64,000 nt of DNA from Actinomadura sp. NBRC 104412. Its GTDB lineage: Bacteria; Actinomycetota; Actinomycetes; Streptosporangiales; Streptosporangiaceae. A model generated the notes under the pieces. The model was not told where the DNA came from, made no database searches, and was given only the letters and a program-made list of their open reading frames with translations. The stretch is from assembly GCF_030269515.1 (NCBI RefSeq), contig NZ_BSTM01000012.1:62001-126000 (forward strand). Reading direction: 5' to 3'. Position numbers and translations under genes: made by a program. Numbering within the stretch: position 1 is the stretch's first letter; each line of letters begins with the position of its first letter. Shown here piece after piece: positions 52,180-60,042 of the stretch.

Positions 52180-53571
52180 CTACTCCGCGGGCGGCTCGCC
52201 CGGAGCGGGCTCGGTGGCCGAGACGGTGACGGTGGCGTAGCCCAGGCTCTCCAGGGGCTCCTTGATCTGGGCGGCGTCCCCGACCGCGATGACGGTCAGC
52301 GCCTCCGGGTCGACGTGCTCGGTGTACGCGCGGGTCACCTCGTCGGGCGTCGCGGCGCGCACCGCGTCGAGGTACCGGCGCGGGTAGTCGGCGCCGAGGT
52401 CGTTGGCGGCGGCGTCGGCGAGCTCGGCGGCGACCGCGCGGGCCGTCTCGTACTCGGCGGGGGCGCGGTCGGCCAGCGCGCGGACGGACGACCCCGTCTC
52501 CTCCTCGGAGACGCCCCGAGAGATCACCCCGCGCATCCCCTCCAGCGCGTCGGCGAGGGCGTCCGCGGTGACCTCGGTGTGCACCGCGCCCTGCGCGATG
52601 AACAGGCCGCAGTGCCGCAGCCTCAGCAGCCCGGCTCGCACGCCGTAGGTGTACCCCTTCTCCTCGCGGAGGACGGCGTTGAGCCGCGAGGTGAGCCCGC
52701 CGCCCAGCACGTGCGCCGCGACCGCGAGCAGCGGCCAGTCGGGGTGCGAGCGCTTCGGCACGCCATGGCCGATGCCCAAGTACGTCTGCACCGATCCGGG
52801 ACGGTCCACCACGACGATCCGCGGCCCCGCCGTCGGCATGATCGCGTCGGGGCGGCGCAGGGGCGCGCCCGAGGCCGCCCAGCCTTCGAGGGCGCCGGCG
52901 AGCGCGGTGTCCACGCCCACTCCGGACAGGTCGCCCGCGACGACGGCGGTGGCCTCAGCCGGGACGATCGAGGTGTAGAACGCGCGGACCTGCTCGCCCC
53001 GGATGGCCTCCACCGACTCGGGGCCGCCGCCGGTCGGGCGGGAGGCGCGGGCCTCGGCGGGGAACATCGCGGCGCGCAGCTCCCGCATGGCGCGCGAGCC
53101 GGGGTCGGCGTCGTCCTGCGCGATCTCCTCCAGGCGCTCCCTGACGAGGCGGCGCACGTCGGAGTCGGCCAGCGCGGGCCGGCGCACCACCGACGACAGC
53201 AGTTCCAGCGCCGGGCCGAGCCGGGTCACCGGCACGTCCAGCGCGATCCGGAGCGCGGTCAGGTCGGCCGACGCGTACAGGCTGGCGCCCAGCCGCTCGA
53301 ACGCGGCGGTCAGCGCGGTGCCGCCACCGGGTTCGGTGCCTTCCAGCAGCGCCCGCGCCGCGAGCGTGGCGACGCCGTCCCCGCCCTCGGGCTCGCGCCC
53401 GGCACCGGCGTTCAGGACGAGCCGCACCGCCGCGAGGCGCCGGCCGGGCAGGTCACAGCGGAGCGTGGCGGGGCCGTCCCCGGGCACCGTGCCCTCGGTT
53501 CCTACGGGGAACGCCCACGCGGGAACGGGACCGGGGACCGGACGGGGCGCCAGGGCCAGTTCGTTCGTCAC
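52180..53571 (-). CDS. M16 peptidase-like subunit without zinc motif
   Basis: A 463-residue M16 insulinase-type protein. The fold is seen in VRLVLNAGAGREPEGGDGVATL, LGGGLTSRLNAVLREEKGYTYGV and the AVVAGDLSG segment. The HXXEH position reads ALLEGTE, so it should be the inactive partner, as in paired M16B peptidases. GTG 53571 overlaps the active subunit's stop as GTGA. The pair would form a two-chain clam-shell peptidase in the cytoplasm. Confidence 0.9.
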   Translation of the reverse strand: MTNELALAPRPVPGPVPAWAFPVGTEGTVPGDGPATLRCDLPGRRLAAVRLVLNAGAGREPEGGDGVATLAARALLEGTEPGGGTALTAAFERLGASLYASADLTALRIALDVPVTRLGPALELLSSVVRRPALADSDVRRLVRERLEEIAQDDADPGSRAMRELRAAMFPAEARASRPTGGGPESVEAIRGEQVRAFYTSIVPAEATAVVAGDLSGVGVDTALAGALEGWAASGAPLRRPDAIMPTAGPRIVVVDRPGSVQTYLGIGHGVPKRSHPDWPLLAVAAHVLGGGLTSRLNAVLREEKGYTYGVRAGLLRLRHCGLFIAQGAVHTEVTADALADALEGMRGVISRGVSEEETGSSVRALADRAPAEYETARAVAAELADAAANDLGADYPRRYLDAVRAATPDEVTRAYTEHVDPEALTVIAVGDAAQIKEPLESLGYATVTVSATEPAPGEPPAE

Positions 53572-54827
53572 GAGGCCGTACCTCCATAGGTCAGCACGGA
53601 GCGTCCACCCGGCTTGAGCCACTGGGCCGCCATGTCCTTGATCTGGGCCGCGGTGACCGCCGCCGCTCGTCCCGGCGCGGTGAACACGCGGGCCGGGTCG
53701 CCGAACTGGGTGGCGTTCTGCGACAGCGCGTTGGCCAGCCCGGTGACCGTCTCGGTCTGCTCCAGGAAGCCGCGCTCGGCCTGCGCGGTGGCGCGCGCCG
53801 CCTCGTCGGCGTCCGGGCCGTCGGTGGCGAACCTCTCCAGCTCCTCGTCGAGCACCTCGGCGATCTTCCGCGGGTCCGGGCCGATGGCGTCCACGATGGC
53901 CAGGGACGGGCCGCCGACCAGCCGGGTCACCCCCGCCCACACCTCGGTGGCGATCTCGTCGCGGCGCACCATCCGGTCGTAGAGCCGCGAGCCCGAGCCG
54001 CCGCCGAGGATCTCCACGGCCAGCTCGGCCGCCTCGATGTCGGTGCCGCCGTCGGTGGGCAGCGGGAACATCGCGAAGTAGGCGGGCGAGGGCACCTCCT
54101 CGTCCACCGCCTCCTCGCGCACCTCGCGGAGCGGCTCCAGGTCGCCGGGGCGGGCCGGGGGCGCCTCAGGTCCGGTGGGGATGCCGCCGAAGTACCGCTC
54201 GACCGCGGCGAGCGTCTCCTCGGGGTCGACGTCGCCCACGATCGACAGCACCGCGTTGCCCGGCGCGTACCAGGTGCCGAAGAAGTCGGCGCAGTCCTCC
54301 AGCTCGGTGGCGTCCAGGTCCTCCATGGAGCCGATCGGCGTGTGGTGGTACGGGTGGCCGCCGGGGAAGGTCAGCGCGCACAGCCGCTCGAACGCCGTCC
54401 CGTACGGCTGGTTGTCGTAGCGCTGGCGCCGCTCGTTCTTCACCACGTCGCGCTGGTTGTCGAGGTTGGCCTGGGTCAGCGCGGCGGGCAGCGTGCCCAT
54501 CCGGTCGGCCTCCAGCCACAGCGCCAACTCCAGGTGGCTGACGGGAACCGTCTCGTAATAGTTGGTGCGCTCGAAGGACGTGCTGGCGTTGAAGGTGGCG
54601 CCGGCGCTCTCCAGCAGCGCGGCGTGCTCGCCTTCGGCGACGTTGGCCGAGCCCTGGAACATCAGGTGCTCGAAGAGGTGCGCCAGCCCGGTGCGGCCTG
54701 CCCGCTCGTGCCGCGAGCCCACGCCGTACCAGATGTTGACGGCGGCCAGCGGTACGACATGGTCTTCGCAGACCACCACGCGCAGGCCATTGCCGAGCTT
54801 GTGCTCATGCAGCGGCTGTTCTGCCAC
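53568..54827 (-). CDS. M16 zinc peptidase, active subunit
   Basis: A 419-residue M16B peptidase. The inverted zinc motif HXXEH is LAHLFEHLMFQGSAN, with the downstream Glu in a helix as expected (NERRQRYDNQPYG region nearby). It degrades short peptides in the cytoplasm. GTG 54827 has GGGAG 5-6 nt upstream; an in-frame start at 54869 has no ribosome site. Its stop overlaps the start of the partner gene, so the two are co-translated. Confidence 0.92.
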   Translation of the reverse strand: MAEQPLHEHKLGNGLRVVVCEDHVVPLAAVNIWYGVGSRHERAGRTGLAHLFEHLMFQGSANVAEGEHAALLESAGATFNASTSFERTNYYETVPVSHLELALWLEADRMGTLPAALTQANLDNQRDVVKNERRQRYDNQPYGTAFERLCALTFPGGHPYHHTPIGSMEDLDATELEDCADFFGTWYAPGNAVLSIVGDVDPEETLAAVERYFGGIPTGPEAPPARPGDLEPLREVREEAVDEEVPSPAYFAMFPLPTDGGTDIEAAELAVEILGGGSGSRLYDRMVRRDEIATEVWAGVTRLVGGPSLAIVDAIGPDPRKIAEVLDEELERFATDGPDADEAARATAQAERGFLEQTETVTGLANALSQNATQFGDPARVFTAPGRAAAVTAAQIKDMAAQWLKPGGRSVLTYGGTAS

Positions 54828-54989
54828 GAAGGCTCCCGTCCGGTCGATGGATCGGTTGACCGACAGCACCGCGCGCGTTCGGCGGGGAGAGCGCCCCCGC
54901 GGCGGGCCTGATCTCTGCCCTCACGGTACCGGGTCACGGCAGGGGAGGCAGCGAGTGCGCGAGCGTCGCCGGGACGGGCGGTGCCGCGA

Positions 54990-55123
54990 CATGCGAAGGA
55001 GGGCGAAGACGGGGGAGATGGTCGCGGCGGGGGAATCGGTAGCGATGGGAGGCGATGGACGGGAGGAGAAGAGAATAAGGAGACAAGGAAGAAGGTGCGG
55101 AGTCTGGTGGACTGGCGGAGGAG
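54990..55123 (-). terminator. Pyrimidine-rich 3' region, possible Rho-dependent terminator
   Basis: Right after the STAS gene stop, the minus strand becomes strikingly C/T-rich and G-poor for about 130 nt (for example CCTTCTTCCTTGTCTCCTTA near 55075-55100). Rho loads on such C-rich, G-poor RNA. No strong hairpin ends the STAS gene, so Rho-dependent termination is plausible. The plus strand is correspondingly purine-rich. Confidence 0.45.
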
Positions 55124-55480
55124 TCAGGTGGAGGAGGACTCGTGGGCGGCGATGGCGTCCTCCAGTGAGCGGTGCAGGACAAAGATCTTGGTGAGCTGGG
55201 TGACGTGGAAGACGCGGCGCACCCGGTCGTTCGCCCCCACGAACGCCATCGTCCCGTCCCGCGCGCGCAGCCGGTGGTAGATGCCCACCAGCACGCCGAG
55301 GCCGGTGGAGTCCAGGAACGTCACCTCGCCGAGGTCCACCACAAGGTGCCGGGCGCCGTCGCCGTCGATGATGTCGAGCAGCTTCTCGCGGAGCTTGGGG
55401 CTGGTGAAGACGTCGATCTCTCCCCTGATCGTGACGACCGTGACGTCCTTCTCGGTCCGCTGCTCGACCGCGAATTCCAC
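55124..55480 (-). CDS. STAS anti-sigma factor antagonist, BldG-like
   Basis: A 118-residue STAS protein close in size and sequence to BldG (IRGEIDVFTSPKLREKLLDI, HLVVDLGEVTFLDSTGLGVL, LTKIFVLHRSLEDAIA). The phosphorylatable Ser is S58 in FLDSTGLG. In its dephosphorylated form it should bind an anti-sigma ATPase and free a sigma factor. GTG 55480 is chosen since GGGAGGAG is directly upstream and the length then fits BldG; a GTG at 55498 would add six residues. The SpoIIE phosphatase at 39-41 kb and the ATPase just upstream are candidate partners. Confidence 0.9.
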   Translation of the reverse strand: MEFAVEQRTEKDVTVVTIRGEIDVFTSPKLREKLLDIIDGDGARHLVVDLGEVTFLDSTGLGVLVGIYHRLRARDGTMAFVGANDRVRRVFHVTQLTKIFVLHRSLEDAIAAHESSST

Positions 55481-55537
55481 GGCTCCTCCCGCGTCCACCG
55501 ATGATTTGGTGATCGGTTGGCGTATACCCGGATACGG

Positions 55538-56239
55538 CTAGGGAGAACGGAACAGCGCCCAGACGACCTTGCCCTGGGGCAGTCCGCACCAGCCCCAGCG
55601 GGTGCTGAACGACTCGACCAGATGCAGCCCGCGCCCGGTCTCGGCGATGTGGTCGGGCTCGCGGCGCCGCGGCGCCTCCGGGCTGGAGTCCATGATCCCG
55701 CAGAGCAGCCAGGGGGCGTGGTACAGCATCCGCAACCGGATGCCGCCGGGCATGGGACCCGCCGGCCCGGCCTCCAGTTCCGTACCGAAGCGCGTCGCGA
55801 GGCCGCCGGTCGCGAAGCAGCCCCCGGCGAACCCCGTGCCATGCCCGAGACCTGGTGCGTGCCTGGTCGCGTAGGCCGGGGCGTCCCAGACGGTGGGGGC
55901 CGTGCTGTGCCGCAGGGCGTTGGTGACCAGTTCGGACACCACCAGGCCGACGTCGCTCGTCAGCGCGCAAGCGCCCCAGCCCTTCAGCCGGGAGATCGCG
56001 AAGTGCCGGGCCTCGGTGACCGACTCCGGCTCAGGGAGGACGCTGAACGAGACGGTGGGGGCGGACAGGTTGACCAGCGCCCACAGGGCGTCCTTCAGCC
56101 TGGGCGGGAGGTCGCACGCCTCGGGGACCGGTTCCGGCTCCGCGGTCCCCGGTTCGGCGGCACGGTCCAGCGGCCCCGACGGCTCCGCGACGGAGGCCAC
56201 CTCCCATCGCGTGCCGTTCTGCGCTTGACGTGACGTCAT
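55538..56239 (-). CDS. Anti-sigma-type histidine-kinase-like ATPase
   Basis: A 233-residue protein with a HATPase_c_2 domain from about residue 70. The N-box is VGLVVSELVTNALRHS and the late glycine box ETGRGLHLVESFSTRWG. The first 65 residues are Pro/Glu-rich. Such RsbW/SpoIIAB-like ATPases phosphorylate STAS antagonists or bind sigma factors. It lies upstream of the STAS gene by 57 bp on the same strand and diverges from a Scr1-type HTH gene, an arrangement common around whiJ/abaA-like loci in Streptomyces (family knowledge). Confidence 0.88.
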   Translation of the reverse strand: MTSRQAQNGTRWEVASVAEPSGPLDRAAEPGTAEPEPVPEACDLPPRLKDALWALVNLSAPTVSFSVLPEPESVTEARHFAISRLKGWGACALTSDVGLVVSELVTNALRHSTAPTVWDAPAYATRHAPGLGHGTGFAGGCFATGGLATRFGTELEAGPAGPMPGGIRLRMLYHAPWLLCGIMDSSPEAPRRREPDHIAETGRGLHLVESFSTRWGWCGLPQGKVVWALFRSP

Positions 56240-56320
56240 TCCCCGGACCCCGCAGAGTGATCTCGTTGTGCAGCCGTGGCTCGGAAGTCTCGTGCGTTAT
56301 CCTGCGCATCGTAGCGTGCG

Positions 56321-56345
56321 AATGCAAGGCCCAATGCACGTGCAT
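56321..56345. promoter_or_regulatory. Palindrome and direct repeat in the ATPase/HTH divergent region
   Basis: A perfect 12-bp palindrome ATGCACGTGCAT lies at 56334-56345. AATGCA occurs at 56321-56326 and again at 56333-56338, 12 bp apart. The region between the two divergent genes is 224 bp, so these are plausible operator sites for the HTH protein. Confidence 0.4.
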
Positions 56346-56463
56346 CCGAACGGGCATCAGGTTCCCTGTCCGGGTTGGGCGCGGATGATCGGAGGTAATC
56401 GCAGGACAGGCACCGCAGTGGCACACTAAGTTCGCTGTCCGCCGATGAGCCGGGAGGTTGGGC

Positions 56464-57330
56464 GTGACTCCAGATTCGCCGGGAGCCGGGTCGACGGTTC
56501 GCCGCATCATGCTCGGCTCCCAGCTACGCAGGTTGCGCGAGGACAAGGGCGTCAGCCGCCAGGAGGCCGGGTACACCATCCGCGCCTCCGAGTCCAAGAT
56601 CAGCCGACTGGAGCTCGGGCGGGTCAGCTTCAAAGAACGTGACGTGGACGACCTGCTCACGCTGTACGGCGTCGAAGACAAGGAACAACGCGAGGCGCTG
56701 CTACAGCTTGCGCGGGACGCCAACACCCCAGGCTGGTGGCACCGATACAACGATGTCCTTCCCGGCTACTTCCAGACCTACGTCGGGCTGGAGGAGTCGG
56801 CCGCGCTGATCCGGACCTACGAGCTTCAGTTCGTACCGGGTCTGCTGCAGTGCGAGGGCTACGCGCGTGCGGTGATCAGGCTGGGCAACGCCGGTGCGGC
56901 GGATCACGAGATCGAGCAGCGGGTCGAGCTGCGCATGCAGCGGCAGGAACGGCTGACGGGCCCCGACGCCCCGAGGCTGTGGGCCGTGCTGGACGAGGGC
57001 GCGCTCAGGCGTCCGATCGGCGGCCCCGAGGTGATGCGGGAACAGTTCAAGCATCTGATCGAGATGTCCAGGCTGCCCAACGTCACCGTCCAGGTGATGC
57101 CGTTCAGGTTCGGCGGGCACGCGGCCGAGGGCGGTGCCTTCTCCATCCTGCGCTTCCCCGACCAGGACCTGCCGGACGTCGTGTACGTCGAGATCCTCAC
57201 CGGCGCCATGTACCTGGACAAGCGCGACGACGTCGACACCTATCTGCAGGCGATGGAACGCCTGTGCGTCGACAGCGCCACACCCGAGCGCACCGTCGAG
57301 CTTCTCGGCCAATATCTCAGAGAGACATGA
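56464..57330 (+). CDS. Scr1-type HTH regulator with DUF5753 domain
   Basis: A 288-residue DNA-binding protein. An XRE helix-turn-helix lies at about residues 15-75 (LGSQLRRLREDKGVSRQEAG, IRASESKISRLELGRVS). The DUF5753 ligand-like domain follows from about 100 (YVGLEESAALIRTYELQFVPGLLQ in part; YVEILTGAMYLDKRDDV). These proteins pair with small DUF397 partners and control development or secondary metabolism, as WhiJ does. GTG 56464 has GGGAGG at 7 nt. It overlaps the DUF397 gene by 4 bp. Confidence 0.92.
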   Translation: MTPDSPGAGSTVRRIMLGSQLRRLREDKGVSRQEAGYTIRASESKISRLELGRVSFKERDVDDLLTLYGVEDKEQREALLQLARDANTPGWWHRYNDVLPGYFQTYVGLEESAALIRTYELQFVPGLLQCEGYARAVIRLGNAGAADHEIEQRVELRMQRQERLTGPDAPRLWAVLDEGALRRPIGGPEVMREQFKHLIEMSRLPNVTVQVMPFRFGGHAAEGGAFSILRFPDQDLPDVVYVEILTGAMYLDKRDDVDTYLQAMERLCVDSATPERTVELLGQYLRET

Positions 57331-57623
57331 TGCTCAAGACCGACGAGGGCCAGAACTCTCACGAGGACCCCTACGAGGGGTTCTACGACAACGGGATGCC
57401 GGCGACCGGCCTGCGGGGCGCCCGCTGGCTCAAGAGCCGCCGCAGCAACTCCCAGGGGAACTGCGTCGAGATCGCGGAACTGCCCGGCGGGCGGGTCGCC
57501 ATGCGCAACTCCCGCCACCCCGAGGGTCCCGCGCTCATCTACACCAGGCCCGAGATGGAGGCCCTGATCCTCGGGGCCAAGGACGGCGACTTCGACCATC
57601 TGATCGCGTCGTCGACCAACTGA
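57327..57623 (+). CDS. DUF397 domain protein
   Basis: A 98-residue partner protein with the DUF397 core GARWLKSRRSNSQGNCVEIA, then GGRVAMRNSRHPEGPALIYT and PEMEALILGAKDGDFDHL. About 30 N-terminal residues are extra. It starts at ATG 57327 overlapping the HTH stop (ATGA); ATG 57330 is also possible. DUF397 proteins relieve repression by the linked HTH protein in Streptomyces models, so the pair probably acts as a switch. Confidence 0.92.
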   Translation: MMLKTDEGQNSHEDPYEGFYDNGMPATGLRGARWLKSRRSNSQGNCVEIAELPGGRVAMRNSRHPEGPALIYTRPEMEALILGAKDGDFDHLIASSTN

Positions 57624-57688
57624 CCGACATCCCCCGCTACCTCTGACCCTTCGATTCCCTCGCACCTTCGATTGTCCGAATGCCATCG

Positions 57689-57715
57689 CCGGGCGCACCC
57701 CGCTAACGCGCCCGG
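57689..57715. terminator. Bidirectional hairpin between DUF397 and kinase genes
   Basis: Perfect 8-bp arms CCGGGCGC (57689-57696) and GCGCCCGG (57708-57715) with an 11-nt loop. It lies between two convergent genes, 66 bp after one stop and 47 bp from the other. Confidence 0.55.
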
Positions 57716-57761
57716 CCTGAGCTCCCCGCCGCCTCGTCCCCCCCCGGGACGAACCCTCGTA

Positions 57762-59444
57762 TCAGCCGCAGTTGGCGTACGACGAGGTGTACGAGCCCGA
57801 GCCGACCCGGACGCACCTCCCGGGGGCGTAGACGTACACCGGCCCCGCGTACCAGGAGAACGACCCGCTGTCGGTGACCCTGCTGCCGCCCTGGGCCTGG
57901 ATCCACACCGACACCGAGGACGGGCGTCCCACGTTCTTGGACTTGAGCATCACGGCGCAGTTCTTCTTCGTGCCGTTGCTGTAGAGCTGGTAGACCCGGC
58001 CGCCCGCCACGGCCATCGAGCGCTGCACGTAGTAGCCACTGCCGCAGACCTGCGTGGCGGTGTACTTCTGTGCGGGTTCCGGGGCGGGGTCGCCTCCGCC
58101 ACCGGAGCCACCGCCGCCGTTGTCTCCGCCGCCGGTTCCGCCGCCACCGCCGCCGGGGGTGCCGGTCTGCCCGCCTCCCGGCCGCTGCGGCGTGGTGGTG
58201 CCCTTGGGTTTCTCGCCGGGGGCGCGCGAGGTCCTCAAATCGACCGGGAGGTCGCCGGCGTCGCCGCCCGCCGCGCTCCCCTGCGGCGCGGTGGCGTCCT
58301 GACCGCCCGCCTCGGCCCGTTCCGGCCCGTCGCCGCCGGACCGCGTCGCCGCCCACACCGACCCGCCGGCCAGGAGCGCCGCCGTGGCCGCCGCCGCGAT
58401 GATCGGGATCACCATCCGTCCCGGTCTCCGCCGCTCCGGTCCGAGGGGGCCGTGCGGCTGCGGCGCCGTCGTCCCGCGGCCACCGGGCCCCGGACCCGTC
58501 GGAGCAGGCGCGAAGGGCGGCGGGGAGGGGGACGCGTTCTGGACGGGACCCGGAGGCGGCGCGAAGGCGGCAGGGGCAGGGGACGGCGCGAAGGCGGCCG
58601 GGTCGGGCAGGGCCTCACCCGAGGCGCCGACGAGCCTCTCCTGCGCCTCGCGCGCTGTCGGACGGCGCCCGGGTTCCTTGTCCAGGCTGGCGGCCACCAC
58701 CTCGCGCAGCGGGCTGGGCAGGTCGCCCAGGTCCGGGTCGAAGGTGATGATGCGGTGCATCACCGCCGCCATCTCGTCGTTGCCGAAGGCGGGCCTTCCG
58801 GTCGCCGCGTACACCATCGTGGTGCCCCAGGCGAACATGTCGGCGGCGGGACCGATCGCGCCGCCGGTGAAGTGCTCGGGCGCCATGTACGCGGGCGTCC
58901 CGACGTTCTGCGTCTCACCGGCCGCGCCCAGCGCCCTGGCCACCCCGAAGTCGATCACGCGCGGGCCGTCCGGGCCCATCATCACGTTCTGCGGCTTGAA
59001 GTCGCGGTGCACGATCCCGGCCTGGTGGATCGCGTACAGGGCGGTCAGCGTGCTCATCGCGAGCCGTTCCAGCGCCCCGCCGGTGCGCGGTCCCTCGGCC
59101 TGGACCAGCCGGTGCAGCGATTGTCCCGGGACGTACTCGCTGACGATGTACGGCTGGTCGCCCGCCAGGTCGGCGTCCAGGACCTGCGCCGTGCAGAACC
59201 TGGCCACCCGCTTGGCCACGTCCAGTTCCCTGACGAACCGCGCCCGTGCCGGATCGTCGGCGCGCAGCCCCGCGTGGAGCAGCTTGATCGCGACAGGTTC
59301 GGCCTGCTCGTCCCCGGCTCGTCGCCCGAGGAACACCGTGCCCTGGCCGCCCTCGCCCAGCCTGCCCAGGATCTCGTACCCTCCGAGCCCGACCGGGTCT
59401 CCCGGCTGCAGAGGATGGGCGTCGGGCATCGTCCTGTCCGTCAC
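57762..59444 (-). CDS. Membrane Ser/Thr protein kinase (Hanks type)
   Basis: A 560-residue receptor-like kinase. The kinase domain fills residues 22-275: glycine loop LGEGGQGTVF, Lys54 (VAIK), catalytic HRDFKPQN (146-153) and DFG (165-167). A Pro-rich stretch leads to one membrane span at about 357-378 (IPIIAAAATAALLAGGSVWA). Outside are a Gly-rich linker (GGGGGTGGGDNGGGG) and a ~95-residue Cys-bearing domain (TATQVCGSGYYVQRSMAVAG to RCVRVGSGSYTSSYANCG). The outer domain probably senses a wall or secreted ligand. GTG 59444 or ATG 59429 may start it. Confidence 0.92.
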   Translation of the reverse strand: MTDRTMPDAHPLQPGDPVGLGGYEILGRLGEGGQGTVFLGRRAGDEQAEPVAIKLLHAGLRADDPARARFVRELDVAKRVARFCTAQVLDADLAGDQPYIVSEYVPGQSLHRLVQAEGPRTGGALERLAMSTLTALYAIHQAGIVHRDFKPQNVMMGPDGPRVIDFGVARALGAAGETQNVGTPAYMAPEHFTGGAIGPAADMFAWGTTMVYAATGRPAFGNDEMAAVMHRIITFDPDLGDLPSPLREVVAASLDKEPGRRPTAREAQERLVGASGEALPDPAAFAPSPAPAAFAPPPGPVQNASPSPPPFAPAPTGPGPGGRGTTAPQPHGPLGPERRRPGRMVIPIIAAAATAALLAGGSVWAATRSGGDGPERAEAGGQDATAPQGSAAGGDAGDLPVDLRTSRAPGEKPKGTTTPQRPGGGQTGTPGGGGGGTGGGDNGGGGSGGGGDPAPEPAQKYTATQVCGSGYYVQRSMAVAGGRVYQLYSNGTKKNCAVMLKSKNVGRPSSVSVWIQAQGGSRVTDSGSFSWYAGPVYVYAPGRCVRVGSGSYTSSYANCG

Positions 59445-59557
59445 ACCGCTCTCGCTTCGTCACTTCCCGCACTTGCACGTGTGCGGGCCCAGACTATTCG
59501 CCCCGCGAGGTTCCTGCGGTCGAAGCGGACCGTAGGGGATGAACGGGCCGGACAGCG

Positions 59558-59594
59558 CGAAGGACCCCGCGCGTGTTCCGCGCGGGGTCCTTCG
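59558..59594 (-). terminator. Strong hairpin between small ORF and kinase gene
   Basis: Perfect 16-bp arms CGAAGGACCCCGCGCG (59558-59573) and CGCGCGGGGTCCTTCG (59579-59594) with a 5-nt loop. On the minus strand it follows the 60-codon ORF stop by 25 nt and lies 114 bp before the kinase start. It may end the small transcript or act as an attenuator. Confidence 0.75.
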
Positions 59595-59619
59595 ATCGTC
59601 GGTTCGGGCCGGTCGTCGG

Positions 59620-59802
59620 TCAGGCCGGGTCGGGCGTCCGCCGCGACGGGCGGTGCTCCGCCCGGCCGCCGTCATGGCCCGGCGGACCCTCCACTCCATG
59701 GCCGCGTTCCAGTCGGGCGGCGACGGCGAGGGCGCGCAGCGAGGTGGACCTCACCTGCTTGCGCCGGGGATGGGGTCGGAGCCTGAGGATGCTGCTGGGC
59801 AC
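59620..59802 (-). CDS. Small Arg-rich protein or leader peptide
   Basis: A 60-residue ORF from GTG 59802 with a textbook GGAGGT six bases upstream. The sequence is basic (SSILRLRPHPRRKQVRSTSL, then RALAVAARLERGHGVEG, ending HRPSRRTPDPA), with no Cys or membrane segment. I do not recognise it. The strong ribosome site and the 16-bp hairpin 25 nt beyond its stop argue that it is translated. It could be a stand-alone small protein or a leader controlling the kinase gene. An opposite-strand frame exists here but has no ribosome site. Confidence 0.55.
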   Translation of the reverse strand: MPSSILRLRPHPRRKQVRSTSLRALAVAARLERGHGVEGPPGHDGGRAEHRPSRRTPDPA

Positions 59803-60042
59803 GGGAATACCTCCGGGATCTCGCGCATCGCGGATCGATGTGGTTCACCCACGTCAACAACCAAGATCGCTATCCGTATTCCGAATCCGGGTTCACTTTC
59901 TCGGGCGGGCGGTGTGGAGGGCCCAGGGGCGGGGGTAAGAGTCAGGGCGAAACGGGCGCACGTTAGGTTGGGGACGCTCGACGTCGAGCCCCGCGTCATG
60001 ACCACGGCGGCCGCCGCCTGACCGTCTCCTGGGAGTTACGCC

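Noticed and set aside
59539..60021. 160-codon plus-strand frame between the kinase and pyc
   Set aside because: It runs through a perfect hairpin, lacks a ribosome site and has shadow-like composition; the minus-strand small ORF is better supported.
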